This document shows positions 1 to 8,638 of a DNA stretch of 64,000 nucleotides, piece by piece. The notes under the pieces are model-generated. The model saw nothing but the letters and a program-made list of their open reading frames with translations. It had not been told where the DNA came from and searched no databases. Every line of letters begins with the position of its first letter. Position 1 is the stretch's first letter. A program made the position numbers and the translations under genes. The DNA lies in NCBI RefSeq assembly GCF_022664435.1, contig NZ_JAKREU010000001.1:744001-808000 (forward strand), written 5' to 3'. The stretch is from Sphingomonas panni. GTDB taxonomy: Bacteria; Pseudomonadota; Alphaproteobacteria; Sphingomonadales; Sphingomonadaceae.

Positions 1-290
1 AGCGTGCGGTACGTGTCTTCGCTGAAGTCCTCGTGGCCCGGCGTATCGAGCAGGTTGAAGGTCAGGCCGTTCCGCTCGAACGTCATCACCGACGAGGTGA
101 CCGAAATCCCGCGCTGCTGCTCGATCTTCATCCAGTCCGACCGGGCGCGCCGCGCGGCACCGCGTGCCTTGACCTCACCCGCCAAGTGAATCGCACCGCC
201 GAACAGCAGCAGCTTTTCGGTCAGCGTGGTCTTGCCGGCGTCGGGGTGGGAGATGATCGCAAAGGTGCGGCGATCGGAAATATGGTCCAT
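1..290 (-). CDS. prfC: Peptide chain release factor 3, N-terminal part (cut by window edge)
   Basis: RF3 is a translational GTPase that recycles RF1 and RF2 from the ribosome after peptide release. The first 96 residues are visible and begin [20 protein letters not shown]. The G1 motif HPDAGKTT is at residues 15-22, the switch I segment GISVTSSV at 61-68 and the G3 motif DTPGH at 82-86. Together with the MKIEQQRG segment these separate RF3 from EF-G and LepA. The rest of the gene lies beyond the left edge. A long inverted repeat follows on its 5' side, before the next gene on the same strand, so it is probably transcribed alone. Confidence 0.95.
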   Translation of the reverse strand, partial: MDHISDRRTFAIISHPDAGKTTLTEKLLLFGGAIHLAGEVKARGAARRARSDWMKIEQQRGISVTSSVMTFERNGLTFNLLDTPGHEDFSEDTYRT

Positions 291-358
291 CGCCGGCCTT
301 TAGTGTGGGCCGGGGGAGGCGGCAAGATTCGGGTGCGTTCGGCGGGGAAGAAGGTGGG

Positions 359-598
359 TTCACGCGAAGGCGCGAAGGCGCGGAGAGAAGAAGGGGAGTG
401 GTTCGCGCAGAGACGCGGAGGCGCGGAGAGGTTGCGTTTGCAGAAACCGGGTGCGTACGGCAGACAACTGCGTTCGCTGCAACGGGCAGTAAAGCCGCTA
501 TCGCGGCGGAACCTCGCCGCGAACGCAACCCCTCCGCGCCTCCGCGTCTCTGCGCGAAATCTACCCTGACTTCGTCGCGTCTCCGCGCCTTCGCGTGA
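359..598. repeat. Long nested inverted-repeat element, copy A (about 240 bp)
   Basis: This element fills the gap between prfC and the mutarotase gene. The outer arms are TTCACGCGAAGG at the left end and CCTTCGCGTGAA at the right end. Inside them lies a second pair built on CGCAGAGACGCGGAGGCGC and its complement CGCCTCCGCGTCTCTGCG. The central part carries GTTGCGTTTGC and GCGAACGCAAC as a looser pair. A second copy with the same outer and inner arms but a different centre lies at 8391-8634. No gene is seen in 291-601 apart from this element. Confidence 0.85.
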
Positions 599-601
599 AA
601 A

Positions 602-1471
602 TCAACCTTCCAACGTCACCGACATAGCCGCCCGATGCGACTGTCCCGGCGCGACCCGATTGATCCCCGGCTTGTCGAAGATGTCCCCAGCAAACCCTTC
701 CGGGTCCGCGATCCCGTCCCAAGGCTCGATACAAACGAACGCAGCACCCGGCTTCGTCCAGATGCCAAGCTTCGGCATCCCCGGAAAATCGACCCGCAAC
801 TGCGGCCCGTCCTGCGCCCCATACCGCACCCAAGTGCTGGTAACCGGGTCATAAACCAGCGCATCATCCGCAAACAGTTCGTCGGTCAGCGGCAACACCC
901 GGTCGACTGCCGGATCGGGCCGGCGTTCCGGTGCGATCGTCCCATTGGCCGCAATCGCCGCGATCGTGCCAACTTCCGCGTCCGAAAACACCATCCGGTG
1001 CGCCGCGCGGGACCGCCCATAGGGCAGCGGCCAGGCAAAGGCCGGATGAAACCCGATGCTCGCCGGCAGGTCGCGCTCCCCGCTATTGGTCACCGTCACC
1101 TCGCTGTGCAGCGTCGCCCCGTCCAGCCGATGTTCCACGTGGAGCATGAACGCGAACGGGTACACCTTCCGCGTTTCCGCATCGTCGACCAGCTCGAACC
1201 GCACCGACGTATCGGTTTGCGCAACCTTCGCGAACATCCGCCGCCGCGCAAAGCCATGCTTGGCAAGGTGGTAGACTTCGCCATCGACATGATAGCGATC
1301 GTCCTGCACCGCGCCGATGATCGGGAACAGGATCGGCGCATGGCCGGTCCAGAACGCCGGATCGGCATTCGTCATCAGCTCGCGGCCGTCTGCATCCTTG
1401 ATCGACTGCAGCTCTGCGCCCAGCGGTTCGACCGCGACGGTCAGCGTGCCGTTGGTGAGCGTCACGGTCAT
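602..1471 (-). CDS. Aldose 1-epimerase (galactose mutarotase) family protein
   Basis: The product is 289 residues with the beta-sandwich pattern of the aldose epimerase superfamily. Typical segments are an early GAELQSI strand, the LFPIIGAV region, the KHGFAR loop and GFHPAFAWPL in the middle. Such enzymes interconvert sugar anomers or act on sugar phosphates; the substrate cannot be read from the sequence. Its ATG overlaps the pheT stop codon (ATGA), so it is the last gene of the pheS-pheT transcript and is probably translationally coupled. Its presence there looks like hitch-hiking rather than a functional link. No signal peptide is seen, so it should be cytoplasmic. Confidence 0.85.
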   Translation of the reverse strand: MTVTLTNGTLTVAVEPLGAELQSIKDADGRELMTNADPAFWTGHAPILFPIIGAVQDDRYHVDGEVYHLAKHGFARRRMFAKVAQTDTSVRFELVDDAETRKVYPFAFMLHVEHRLDGATLHSEVTVTNSGERDLPASIGFHPAFAWPLPYGRSRAAHRMVFSDAEVGTIAAIAANGTIAPERRPDPAVDRVLPLTDELFADDALVYDPVTSTWVRYGAQDGPQLRVDFPGMPKLGIWTKPGAAFVCIEPWDGIADPEGFAGDIFDKPGINRVAPGQSHRAAMSVTLEG

Positions 1472-3831
1472 GCGCGCAGGCTCCCGCCCACCTTCTTCGC
1501 CGCCGCGACGATCTTGTCCGAAATCGCCTTCAGCTCGACATCGGTGAAGCTCTTGGCCCCCGGCTGCAGCGTGACCTCGATCGCCAGGCTCTTGTGCCCC
1601 GGCTCGACGCCCTGTCCGGCAAAGACGTCGAACAGCCGGGCGTCGACGATCGCCGCCTTGTCCGCGCCGCGCACCGCGCGCACCAGCTGGTCGCCGGTCA
1701 CGTCCTCGGCCACCAGGAACGCGAAGTCGCGCGTCACCGCCTGCAACGCCGGCGGCGCATAGGCCGCGCGCATGAAGCCGCTCCCCCGCTTGGCCGGCAG
1801 CGCGTCGAGATAGATCTCCGCCGCGACCACGCCGCCGCCCAGGTCGAACGCCTTGGCAGTGGACGGGTGCAGCACGCCGAAGCTCGCCAGCACCGTCTTC
1901 GGCCCCAGCCGCAGCGTCGCCGACTGCCCCGGATGGAACACGTCGCCAGCACCGTCCATGACCTGCAGATTGCCGACCGGCGCACCTGCCGCCTCCAGCA
2001 GCGCCAGCACCTCGGCCTTGGCATCGAACGCGTCGAAGCCCTGCGCCTTGCCCCCGCGCCAGCCACGTGCGCTACGCTCACCCGACAGTACGATGCCCAA
2101 TGTCGCCCGCTCACCCTCGGCCAGATAGCGCCGACCGATCTCGAACAGCCGCACGCTCGACTGGCCCCGTTTCGCATTGCGCGCGGCGGCGCTCAGCAAT
2201 CCGGGCAGCAGCGACGGGCGCATCACGCGCATGTCGCTGGCGATCGGATTGACCACTTCCCACGCGCCGCCGCCGAACGGGGCAGCTTCGTCGTCGGCGA
2301 TGAAGCTCCAGGTGATCGCCTCCGACAGCCCGCGCGCCGCCGCCGCGCGGCGCATCCGCCGCTCCAGCTTCTGTTCTGGCGTCGCGGTCGGCGTCGCCAC
2401 GCCGGCGGGGCGGTCGAGCGGGGTGGACGGTACCTTGTCCAGCCCCTCGATCCGGATCACTTCCTCGACCAGATCGGCCACGCCCTCGACATCGCGCCGC
2501 CACGACGGGACCGTCACCTGCCAGCCATCGCCGACCGCGAAACCCAACCGTTCGAGAATCTCGCGCTGCCGGTCCTCGGCGACGTCCAGTCCGCCCAGCG
2601 TTGCGACGCGGCCCGGCTGGTGGGTGATGACGCGCGGCTCGGTCGGCGGGGTGCCCGCCTTCGTCACGCCACTGGCGGTCCCGCCGCACAGCCGCAGGAC
2701 GTAATCGGTGGCGATGGCCAGCCCTTGGTCGAGGAACGCCGGATCGACGCCGCGTTCGAACCGGGTGCGCGCATCGCTGGTCAGCGCCAGCTTCTGCCCC
2801 GTCCGCGCGATGGCTTCGGGAGTGAAATAGGCGCATTCGATCAGCACGTCGGTGGTCGTCTCCGACACCCCCGAATGCTCGCCACCCATGATGCCGCCAA
2901 TGTCATGCACCGCACCGGCATCGGCGATCACCGTCTCGCCGCCGTCCAGCGTATAGGACTTGCCGTTCAGCGCCATGACGCTCTCGCCCGGCGTCGCAGC
3001 CCGCGCGACCAGCCCGCCATCGAGCTTCGCCATGTCATAGACGTGCAGCGGCCGCCCGAGATCGAACATCACGTAATTGGTGATGTCGACCAGCGTCGAA
3101 ATCGGCTTCTGCCCGATCGCGTTCAGCCGCCGCCGCATCCACTCCGGCGACTCGCCATTGGTCAGGCCGCGCACCGCCTGCGCATAAAAGGCCGGACAGC
3201 CCGCCGCATCCTCGACCCGCACGTCCGGCCCGTCGCCTTCGTCCGTCACGACCGGCACCGCGAGCGGCTTCAGGCTGCCATAGCCCGCCGCCGCCAGATC
3301 GCGCGCGACGCCGCGCACGCCCATGCAATCCTGCCGGTTGGGCGTGACGCTGATGTCGATGACCGGATCGTCCAGCCCGGCATAGGCGGGGAAGGGGGTG
3401 CCGACCGGCGCATCGGCGGGCAGCTCGATGATCCCGTCATGGTCCTCGCCCAGCTCCAGTTCGCGGGTCGAACACATCATGCCGTTGGATTCGACGCCGC
3501 GGATCGCGGCGACCTTCAGCACCAGGCCATTGGCCGGCACCGTCGCGCCCGGCATCCCGAACACGCCGACCAGCCCGGCCCGCGCATTGGGCGCGCCGCA
3601 GACGACCTGCAACGGGCCGTCGCCGGCATCGACCGACAGCACCTGCAGCTTGTCCGCCTGCGGATGCGGCTCGGCGCTCAACACACGCGCGACGCGGAAG
3701 GCGGACAGCTTCTCGCCCGGATTCTCGACGCCCTCGACCTCCAGCCCGATCGCGTTCAGCGCGCCGAGGATCGTGTCGAGCGAGGCATCGGTGTCGAGAT
3801 GCTCGTGCAGCCAGCTCAGGGTGAACTTCAT
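1468..3831 (-). CDS. pheT: Phenylalanine--tRNA ligase beta subunit
   Basis: This is the beta subunit of the alpha2-beta2 PheRS, needed for tRNA recognition and editing. The product is 787 residues, the normal size. It starts [12 protein letters not shown], the family's usual N-terminus, and an upstream in-frame extension is rejected because it lies inside pheS. The N-terminal tRNA-binding (EMAP-like) domain contains [10 protein letters not shown]3/B4 editing and B5 domains follow, and the C-terminal FDX-ACB anticodon-binding domain ends in [10 protein letters not shown]. Its ATG overlaps the pheS stop codon by ATGA, and its own stop overlaps the mutarotase start. Confidence 0.97.
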   Translation of the reverse strand: MKFTLSWLHEHLDTDASLDTILGALNAIGLEVEGVENPGEKLSAFRVARVLSAEPHPQADKLQVLSVDAGDGPLQVVCGAPNARAGLVGVFGMPGATVPANGLVLKVAAIRGVESNGMMCSTRELELGEDHDGIIELPADAPVGTPFPAYAGLDDPVIDISVTPNRQDCMGVRGVARDLAAAGYGSLKPLAVPVVTDEGDGPDVRVEDAAGCPAFYAQAVRGLTNGESPEWMRRRLNAIGQKPISTLVDITNYVMFDLGRPLHVYDMAKLDGGLVARAATPGESVMALNGKSYTLDGGETVIADAGAVHDIGGIMGGEHSGVSETTTDVLIECAYFTPEAIARTGQKLALTSDARTRFERGVDPAFLDQGLAIATDYVLRLCGGTASGVTKAGTPPTEPRVITHQPGRVATLGGLDVAEDRQREILERLGFAVGDGWQVTVPSWRRDVEGVADLVEEVIRIEGLDKVPSTPLDRPAGVATPTATPEQKLERRMRRAAAARGLSEAITWSFIADDEAAPFGGGAWEVVNPIASDMRVMRPSLLPGLLSAAARNAKRGQSSVRLFEIGRRYLAEGERATLGIVLSGERSARGWRGGKAQGFDAFDAKAEVLALLEAAGAPVGNLQVMDGAGDVFHPGQSATLRLGPKTVLASFGVLHPSTAKAFDLGGGVVAAEIYLDALPAKRGSGFMRAAYAPPALQAVTRDFAFLVAEDVTGDQLVRAVRGADKAAIVDARLFDVFAGQGVEPGHKSLAIEVTLQPGAKSFTDVELKAISDKIVAAAKKVGGSLRA

Positions 3832-4997
3832 GCGCCTACTCCCCCCGACAGCGTGGGGACGTCCAGCGCCGCAAAGCCATAATGTTTCAACCAGCGCAGA
3901 TCGCCGTCGAAGAACGGGCGCAGATCGTCCATGCCGTATTTCAGCATCGCCAGCCGGTCGACGCCGGTGCCGAACGCAAATCCCTGCCACTCATCCGGGT
4001 CCAGCCCGCACGCGGCGATGACCTTGGGATGGACCATGCCGCTGCCCAGCACTTCCATCCAGCCGCCATTGCCCTTGCTCGGATCGCCGCCGACCACGCG
4101 CCGACCCTTTTCGAGCGTATAGCCGATATCGACCTCCGCCGACGGTTCGGTGAACGGGAAATAGCTGGGGCGCAGGCGCAGTACGATGTCGTCGCGCTCG
4201 AAATACGCCTTCAGGAAGGTTTCCAGCGTCCATTTGAGATGCCCCATATGGATGCCCCGATCGATCACCAGTCCTTCGATCTGGTGGAACATCGGCGTGT
4301 GGGTCGCGTCGCTGTCGCTGCGATAGACCCGCCCCGGCGCGATGATGCGGATCGGGGGTTGCTGCGCCATCATCGTGCGGATCTGGACCGGCGATGTATG
4401 TGTGCGGAGGACGTAGCGTTCTGCAGCGCCGGTGGCGGAGCCACCGTCGTCGGACGGCGCTTCGGCGCCGCCGGCCGCGCTTGCGGTTTCCTCGCCCTGC
4501 GGGCTTCGGCGCTGCGCGTAGAACGTATCGTGCATCGCCCGCGCCGGATGCGTCTCCGGAATGTTGAGCGCGGTGAAATTGTGCCAGTCATCCTCAATCT
4601 CCGGCCCCGTCGCCACCGCGAACCCCAGATCGGCGAAGATTTCCGCCAGTTCGTCCATGACCTGGCTGACGGGATGCACCCCGCCCGGCGCGATCCGGTC
4701 GGCGGGCAGCGTCAGGTCGACGCGCTCGCCCGCCAGCTTGGCGGCCAGCGCGCGTGCCTCAAGGTCCGCCTTGCGCGCACCGATCGCCGTCGTGACGGCT
4801 TCGCGCAGCGCATGGATGCCCGGCGCGACGGTCTGGCGTTCCTCGGGCGACAGGCTGCCCAGCGTCTTCAGCAGGCCGGTCACCGCCCCCTGCTTGCCCA
4901 GCGCATGAACACGCACCGCCTCCAGCGCGTCGATCCCGGCAGAGGCATCGATGGCGGCGAGCAGGTCGGCACGCAATTGGTCGAGATCGGGGGTCAC
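3828..4997 (-). CDS. pheS: Phenylalanine--tRNA ligase alpha subunit with an in-frame repeat-derived insert
   Basis: PheS is the catalytic subunit, activating Phe and charging tRNA-Phe. The product is 389 residues, longer than the usual 340-360. The N-terminal coiled coil covers about residues 1-90. Class II motifs follow: GGVHPVSQV, the DTFY segment, [12 protein letters not shown] (motif 2 region) and [13 protein letters not shown] (motif 3) near the end. The start codon is GTG. The extra length comes from about 31 residues (roughly 163-193, Gly/Ala/Ser/Glu-rich) between DTFYAQ and [10 protein letters not shown], where other PheS proteins have a short turn. The insert matches a 93-bp element with inverted ends, described separately. 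Confidence 0.97.
   Translation of the reverse strand: MTPDLDQLRADLLAAIDASAGIDALEAVRVHALGKQGAVTGLLKTLGSLSPEERQTVAPGIHALREAVTTAIGARKADLEARALAAKLAGERVDLTLPADRIAPGGVHPVSQVMDELAEIFADLGFAVATGPEIEDDWHNFTALNIPETHPARAMHDTFYAQRRSPQGEETASAAGGAEAPSDDGGSATGAAERYVLRTHTSPVQIRTMMAQQPPIRIIAPGRVYRSDSDATHTPMFHQIEGLVIDRGIHMGHLKWTLETFLKAYFERDDIVLRLRPSYFPFTEPSAEVDIGYTLEKGRRVVGGDPSKGNGGWMEVLGSGMVHPKVIAACGLDPDEWQGFAFGTGVDRLAMLKYGMDDLRPFFDGDLRWLKHYGFAALDVPTLSGGVGA
4423..4515. repeat. 93-bp palindrome-ended element inside the pheS reading frame
   Basis: The ends are perfect 9-bp inverted repeats, GCAGCGCCG (4423-4431) and CGGCGCTGC (4507-4515). The interior contains further palindromes, including GGTGGC-GGA-GCCACC and the self-complementary CGGCGCCG. 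The length of 93 bp is exactly 31 codons, so the frame is kept. It codes for a low-complexity Gly/Ala/Glu stretch with no PheS counterpart. The architecture resembles the Rickettsia palindromic elements that insert into genes in frame. I cannot test whether other copies exist in this genome. Confidence 0.7.
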
Positions 4998-5030
4998 GGT
5001 CGCTCCGGTGGTCGGGATAGGCGACCGGCT

Positions 5031-5345
5031 TTATTGCGGAACGGCGGAGAAGCCTAGCCCCGAGGCGAGGTCGGACCAGTGGGGGTTGTCCCGCTCGACC
5101 AGATTCTGTTTCCAGTCACGGTTCCACTTCTTGATCCGCTTTTCCCGCTGGATGGCGGTCTCCATCGTTTCGTGGGGTTCGAACCAGACGAGGCGGTGGC
5201 AGTCGTGATCTGCAGTGAAGCCCGGAAAGGTGCCGGTGCGGTGTTGGTGCAGGCGCTGGATCAGATTGCTGGTGACGCCGGTGTAGATGGTGCCGTTGCG
5301 ACGACTGGCGACGATGTACACGCAAGGTTCGAAGATGCGGTCCAT
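5031..5345 (-). CDS. GIY-YIG nuclease superfamily protein (UPF0213/YhbQ-like)
   Basis: The product is 104 residues, a single GIY-YIG domain. The first motif strand reads YIVASRRNGTIYTGVTSNL, followed by a conserved Arg in IQRLHQH and a downstream Glu in the REKRIKKWNR segment. Small stand-alone members of this family are common in sphingomonads and have no settled role; DNA repair or nucleic-acid trimming is assumed. It sits between rplT and pheS on the same strand but is separated from rplT by a terminator and a repeat. It has no intron or homing context. Confidence 0.85.
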   Translation of the reverse strand: MDRIFEPCVYIVASRRNGTIYTGVTSNLIQRLHQHRTGTFPGFTADHDCHRLVWFEPHETMETAIQREKRIKKWNRDWKQNLVERDNPHWSDLASGLGFSAVPQ

Positions 5346-5356
5346 GCCAATCCCAT

Positions 5357-5455
5357 TCGTCGTTCCCGCGCAGGCGGGAACCCATATACGCTGACGATGC
5401 TAATAGAGCCGCGACGCCAGCGTCTATGGATTCCCGCCTTCGCGGGAATGACGAA
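5357..5455. repeat. Family R palindromic repeat, copy 1
   Basis: The arms are CGTTCCCGCGCAGGCGGGAA on the left and TTCCCGCCTTCGCGGGAATG on the right, so each arm is itself a hairpin and the two arms pair with each other. Inner segments CCATATACGCTG and CAGCGTCTATGG also pair. Other copies lie at 20128, 21098, 47901 and 50691. It occupies the gap upstream of the GIY-YIG gene. Confidence 0.9.
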
Positions 5456-5464
5456 CCTTGAGCA

Positions 5465-5497
5465 CAAAAAAACGCCGGCGGGTCACCCCACCGGCGT
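5465..5497 (-). terminator. Rho-independent terminator of rpmI-rplT
   Basis: Read on the minus strand, a GC stem (ACGCCGG paired with CCGGCGT, 5472-5478 and 5491-5497) is followed by a run of seven T. It lies 30 bp beyond the rplT stop codon, so it should end the rpmI-rplT transcript before the GIY-YIG gene and pheS. Confidence 0.85.
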
Positions 5498-5526
5498 CTT
5501 CCATCCCTCAAACAGGAGCCGTTCGC

Positions 5527-5898
5527 TTACGCGGCGGCCTGTTCCGGCAGGGCGGCCTTCGCCTGCGCGACGATCGCCTTGAAGGCGGCTTCCTCGTGCA
5601 TCGCGATGTCGGCCAGGACCTTCCGGTCGAGTTCGATGCCGGCCAGCTTGCAGCCGTGCATGAACTGCGAATAGGTGATGCCTTCCGCGCGGACACCGGC
5701 GTTGATGCGCTGGATCCACAGACCACGGAAGGTCCGCTTCTTAACCTTGCGGTCGCGATAAGCGTACTGACCGGCCTTTTCGACGGCCTGGCGAGCGATG
5801 CGGATCGTGTTCTTGCGACGGCCATAATAGCCCTTCGCCTGATCCAAAATACGCTTGTGCTTCGCCTTGGTGGTCGTGCCGCGCTTGATACGTGCCAT
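5527..5898 (-). CDS. rplT: 50S ribosomal protein L20
   Basis: L20 binds 23S rRNA early in large-subunit assembly. The product is 123 residues, slightly longer than the usual 117-120. It starts [18 protein letters not shown] and contains the conserved [21 protein letters not shown] and [14 protein letters not shown] segments. The last residues (PEQAAA) are an Ala-rich extra tail. It follows rpmI after 13 bp and is followed by a strong terminator. infC, usually first in this operon in other bacteria, is not present upstream. Confidence 0.98.
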   Translation of the reverse strand: MARIKRGTTTKAKHKRILDQAKGYYGRRKNTIRIARQAVEKAGQYAYRDRKVKKRTFRGLWIQRINAGVRAEGITYSQFMHGCKLAGIELDRKVLADIAMHEEAAFKAIVAQAKAALPEQAAA

Positions 5899-5911
5899 TG
5901 CTCAGTACTCC

Positions 5912-6115
5912 TTAACGAAGGCCGTAAGGCGCCCACGCCTTGATGTGAGCCACATCGGCGTCGGCCAGGACCGAGGTCCCGCGGTTCTGACGGATATACT
6001 TCGCGTTGTGCGAAATCAGGCGGTGGCGCTTGCCGGCGACGCCGTGCTTCACCTTGCCGGTGGCGGTGAACTTGAAGCGCTTCTTCACGCCGCTCTTGGT
6101 CTTGAGCTTGGGCAT
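5912..6115 (-). CDS. rpmI: 50S ribosomal protein L35
   Basis: The product is 67 residues, start MPKLKTKSGVKKRF, with the basic KRHRLISHN core typical of bL35. The start has a clear GAGGAG ribosome binding site. It is the first gene of the rpmI-rplT pair. The region upstream (6116-6271) is shared with the divergent AsmA-like gene and must hold the promoter, but I see no convincing -35/-10 pair. Confidence 0.98.
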   Translation of the reverse strand: MPKLKTKSGVKKRFKFTATGKVKHGVAGKRHRLISHNAKYIRQNRGTSVLADADVAHIKAWAPYGLR

Positions 6116-6271
6116 TTTGGTCTCCTCAAATATCACGACGTGCGGATTGCCGCGGCAGCCCCAGATGGCCGGGCGAATCCCGAAAGGTCGTGGAAAGAGC
6201 GCGCCCCTAACCCGTCGGCACGCAAAACGCAACCGCCGGAACTCGTTTCGCCCCCGAACGCTGTGGAGCCA

Positions 6272-8389
6272 ATGGCCGAAGTTTCCCCGACGACCGGCGC
6301 TCCCGACGCCCCCCGCCGCCGCGACTGGCGGCGGATCGCGATTCGGACGCTGATCGGGATCGTCGCGGCGATCTTCTTGGCGTGGGCGATCCTGTTCGTC
6401 ACCAAGGGCCGGTTTCTCAAAGGAACGTTCGAACGCATCGCCTCGTCGCAGAGCGGCCGGACGGTGCGGGTCGCGGGCGACTTCCAATTCTACTTCAATC
6501 CCATCGACCTGAAATTCCTTGCCGAGGGGCTGTCGGTATCGAACCCCGACTGGGCCGGCGGCGGCAATCTGTTCGAGGCGAAGAAGCTCGACAGCTCGAC
6601 CGCGACGCTGACCTTCCTCTTCGGTCGCCGCCGGGTAAACTGGCTCGAACTGGATGGTGCGCGGGCCGACCTGCATTGGGACGCCGCGCGCAAGCGCAAC
6701 ACCTGGACCTTCGGCGATCCGGGCAAGCCGGGCAAGAAGCTCGAACTGCCGGTCGTGCGCAGCGGTATTTTCCGCGACACCCGGATTCGCTACCGCGACC
6801 CGCAATTCCTGCTCGACGGGACTTTCGACCTCGACACGACGATCAGCGAGGGCACCCGCTTCGCCAGCGCGATCAACGCCACCGGGCGCGGGACGGTGCG
6901 CGGCCGTCCGTTCCGCCTGACCGGGCAACTCCAATCGCCCAACGCGACGATTCGCGGCGGCGAGAACCAGCTGACCGCCCGCATCGAGGTCGCCCGATCG
7001 GTTGCGATCCTCGCCGGAACCTTGCCCGGTCCGACCCAGCTCGACGGATCGAACCTCGCCGTCCGGCTGCGCGGGGCGAACCTCGCCGATGTCTTCGCGA
7101 CGCTGGGCATCATCACCCCCGACACCCGCACCTATCGCCTGACCGGGCGGATGACCAAGGACGGCCCGGACTGGAAGTTCAGCCGGCTAAAGGGCGTGTT
7201 CGGCGATAGCGACCTTGCCGGCAGCCTCACCGTCACCCAGCGCGAGCCGCGCCTGCTGCTGACCGCTGATCTCACCTCACGCACGCTCGATATCGTCGAT
7301 ATGTCGGCGTTCGTCGGCTACGACCTCGAACGGATCGAGAAACAGGGCGCGGCAGGCGCGATCGTCCGCGAAGGCGGCGCCCCCCGCCTGCTTCCCGATG
7401 CGAAGCTGAACGTCGAGGCACTGCGCAATTTCGACGCCAGGGTCCGCTACAAGGTCGGCAATGTCCGCGCGCGCAGCCTGCCGGTGTCGAATGTCGACCT
7501 GACGCTCGACCTGAACGACCGGCTGCTCAAACTCTCGCCGCTGACCTTCGCCATGGCGCGCGGCAATGTCGCGTCGGACATCGTCATCGATGCCCGCCGC
7601 CGCCCCGCCGTCACCGATTACGACATCCGCCTGTCGCCGACGCCGATGGGGCGGCTGCTCGCCGGCTGGGGCGTCGAGGAAGCGGGCACCACCGGCACCG
7701 TCAAGGCCCGTATCAAGCTGACCGGTACCGGCGATACCGTCCATGATTCGCTCGCCGCCTCCAACGGGCGCATCGCCGTCATCCTGCCCGCCGGCAGCTT
7801 CTGGACCCGCAATATCCAGCTGTCCGAACTCGATCTCGGCACGTTCGCGCAGAAGATGTTCGAGGGGAAGCTGAAGGAACCGGTGCGGATCAATTGCGGC
7901 CTGATCGGCTTCACCGTGCGCGGCGGAGTGGCGGCGGCGGACCCGATCCTGATCGATACGCAGAAGAACGTGATGATCGGCCGCGGCGGCTTCAGCTTCC
8001 GCAACGAGACGATCGATCTGGCTGTCCGTGCCGATTCAAAGAAATTCTCGCTGTTCGCCGGCCAGTCGCCGGTGGGCATCGGCGGCTATTTCGCAGCGCC
8101 GCGCTATTCGGTCGTCAGCCCCGAACTGTTGGGGAGAGCCGGGGCGGGGCTGGGGCTGGCAGTCGTCGCAAGCCCGCTGGCCGGGGTGCTGGCGTTCGTC
8201 GATCCGGGCGATGCCAAGGGCGCGGCCTGCGGTCCGGTCCTTGCCGGTGCCACCGCGCGGGCGCAGCGCACCACCAAGGGCGAGGCGCGCGACGATGTCG
8301 GTCGCGGGACGACGGCCAAGGCGGAGGATGGTCGCTCGAACCGGGGCGAGCGCAAGGAGCAGCGGAAGAAGTTTCTCGGGATTTTTTGA
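6272..8389 (+). CDS. AsmA family protein
   Basis: The product is 705 residues. A cytoplasmic Pro/Arg-rich N-terminus (1-22) is followed by one membrane anchor at about 24-43, then a long beta-rich periplasmic part. This is the layout of AsmA-like proteins, which form bridge-like structures that move phospholipids between the inner and outer membranes. Typical AsmA motifs occur, such as LEGLSVSNPDW near residue 90 and the late FTVRGGVAAADPILIDT and GGFSFRNETIDL strands. The C-terminus is basic and low-complexity (KGEARDD...KKFLGIF). The start is ATG 6272; the frame is open further upstream but overlaps rpmI. It stands alone, ending at repeat copy B. Confidence 0.88.
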   Translation: MAEVSPTTGAPDAPRRRDWRRIAIRTLIGIVAAIFLAWAILFVTKGRFLKGTFERIASSQSGRTVRVAGDFQFYFNPIDLKFLAEGLSVSNPDWAGGGNLFEAKKLDSSTATLTFLFGRRRVNWLELDGARADLHWDAARKRNTWTFGDPGKPGKKLELPVVRSGIFRDTRIRYRDPQFLLDGTFDLDTTISEGTRFASAINATGRGTVRGRPFRLTGQLQSPNATIRGGENQLTARIEVARSVAILAGTLPGPTQLDGSNLAVRLRGANLADVFATLGIITPDTRTYRLTGRMTKDGPDWKFSRLKGVFGDSDLAGSLTVTQREPRLLLTADLTSRTLDIVDMSAFVGYDLERIEKQGAAGAIVREGGAPRLLPDAKLNVEALRNFDARVRYKVGNVRARSLPVSNVDLTLDLNDRLLKLSPLTFAMARGNVASDIVIDARRRPAVTDYDIRLSPTPMGRLLAGWGVEEAGTTGTVKARIKLTGTGDTVHDSLAASNGRIAVILPAGSFWTRNIQLSELDLGTFAQKMFEGKLKEPVRINCGLIGFTVRGGVAAADPILIDTQKNVMIGRGGFSFRNETIDLAVRADSKKFSLFAGQSPVGIGGYFAAPRYSVVSPELLGRAGAGLGLAVVASPLAGVLAFVDPGDAKGAACGPVLAGATARAQRTTKGEARDDVGRGTTAKAEDGRSNRGERKEQRKKFLGIF

Positions 8390-8390
8390 A

Positions 8391-8634
8391 TCACGCGAAG
8401 GCGCGAAGACGCGGAGGGCGATTAAGGTAGATTTCGCGCAGAGACGCGGAGGCGCAGAGTAGTTGCGTTCGCGGTTAGGTCTGCCGCGACAGCGGCTTTC
8501 GATCGTCTTTGCATCAAAAACTATCGTCTCCCGAACGCGGCCGGTTACCCCAGAGAGAACCTCTCTCTGCGCTTCCGCGTCTCTGCGCGAAATCTACCTA
8601 AAACTCCCTCTCCGCGTCTTCGCGCCTTCGCGTG
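8391..8634. repeat. Long nested inverted-repeat element, copy B (about 244 bp)
   Basis: This is the second copy of the element at 359-598. The outer arms are TCACGCGAAGGCGCGAAGAC and its complement near 8618-8634. The inner arms are TTCGCGCAGAGACGCGGAGG and CCGCGTCTCTGCGCGAA. The centre differs from copy A, which suggests that the paired arms are selected and the loop is free. It fills the whole gap between two converging genes, so it may act as a bidirectional terminator. Confidence 0.85.
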
Positions 8635-8638
8635 AAAA

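Noticed and set aside
5031..5345. GIY-YIG gene as a homing endonuclease or mobile intron remnant
   Set aside because: It is a small complete stand-alone domain with no intron or intein features around it; the nearby palindromes belong to genome-wide repeat families.
5357..5455. Family R repeats as attachment sites or insertion-sequence ends
   Set aside because: They are self-contained hairpins of about 100 bp without a transposase or integrase gene between copies.
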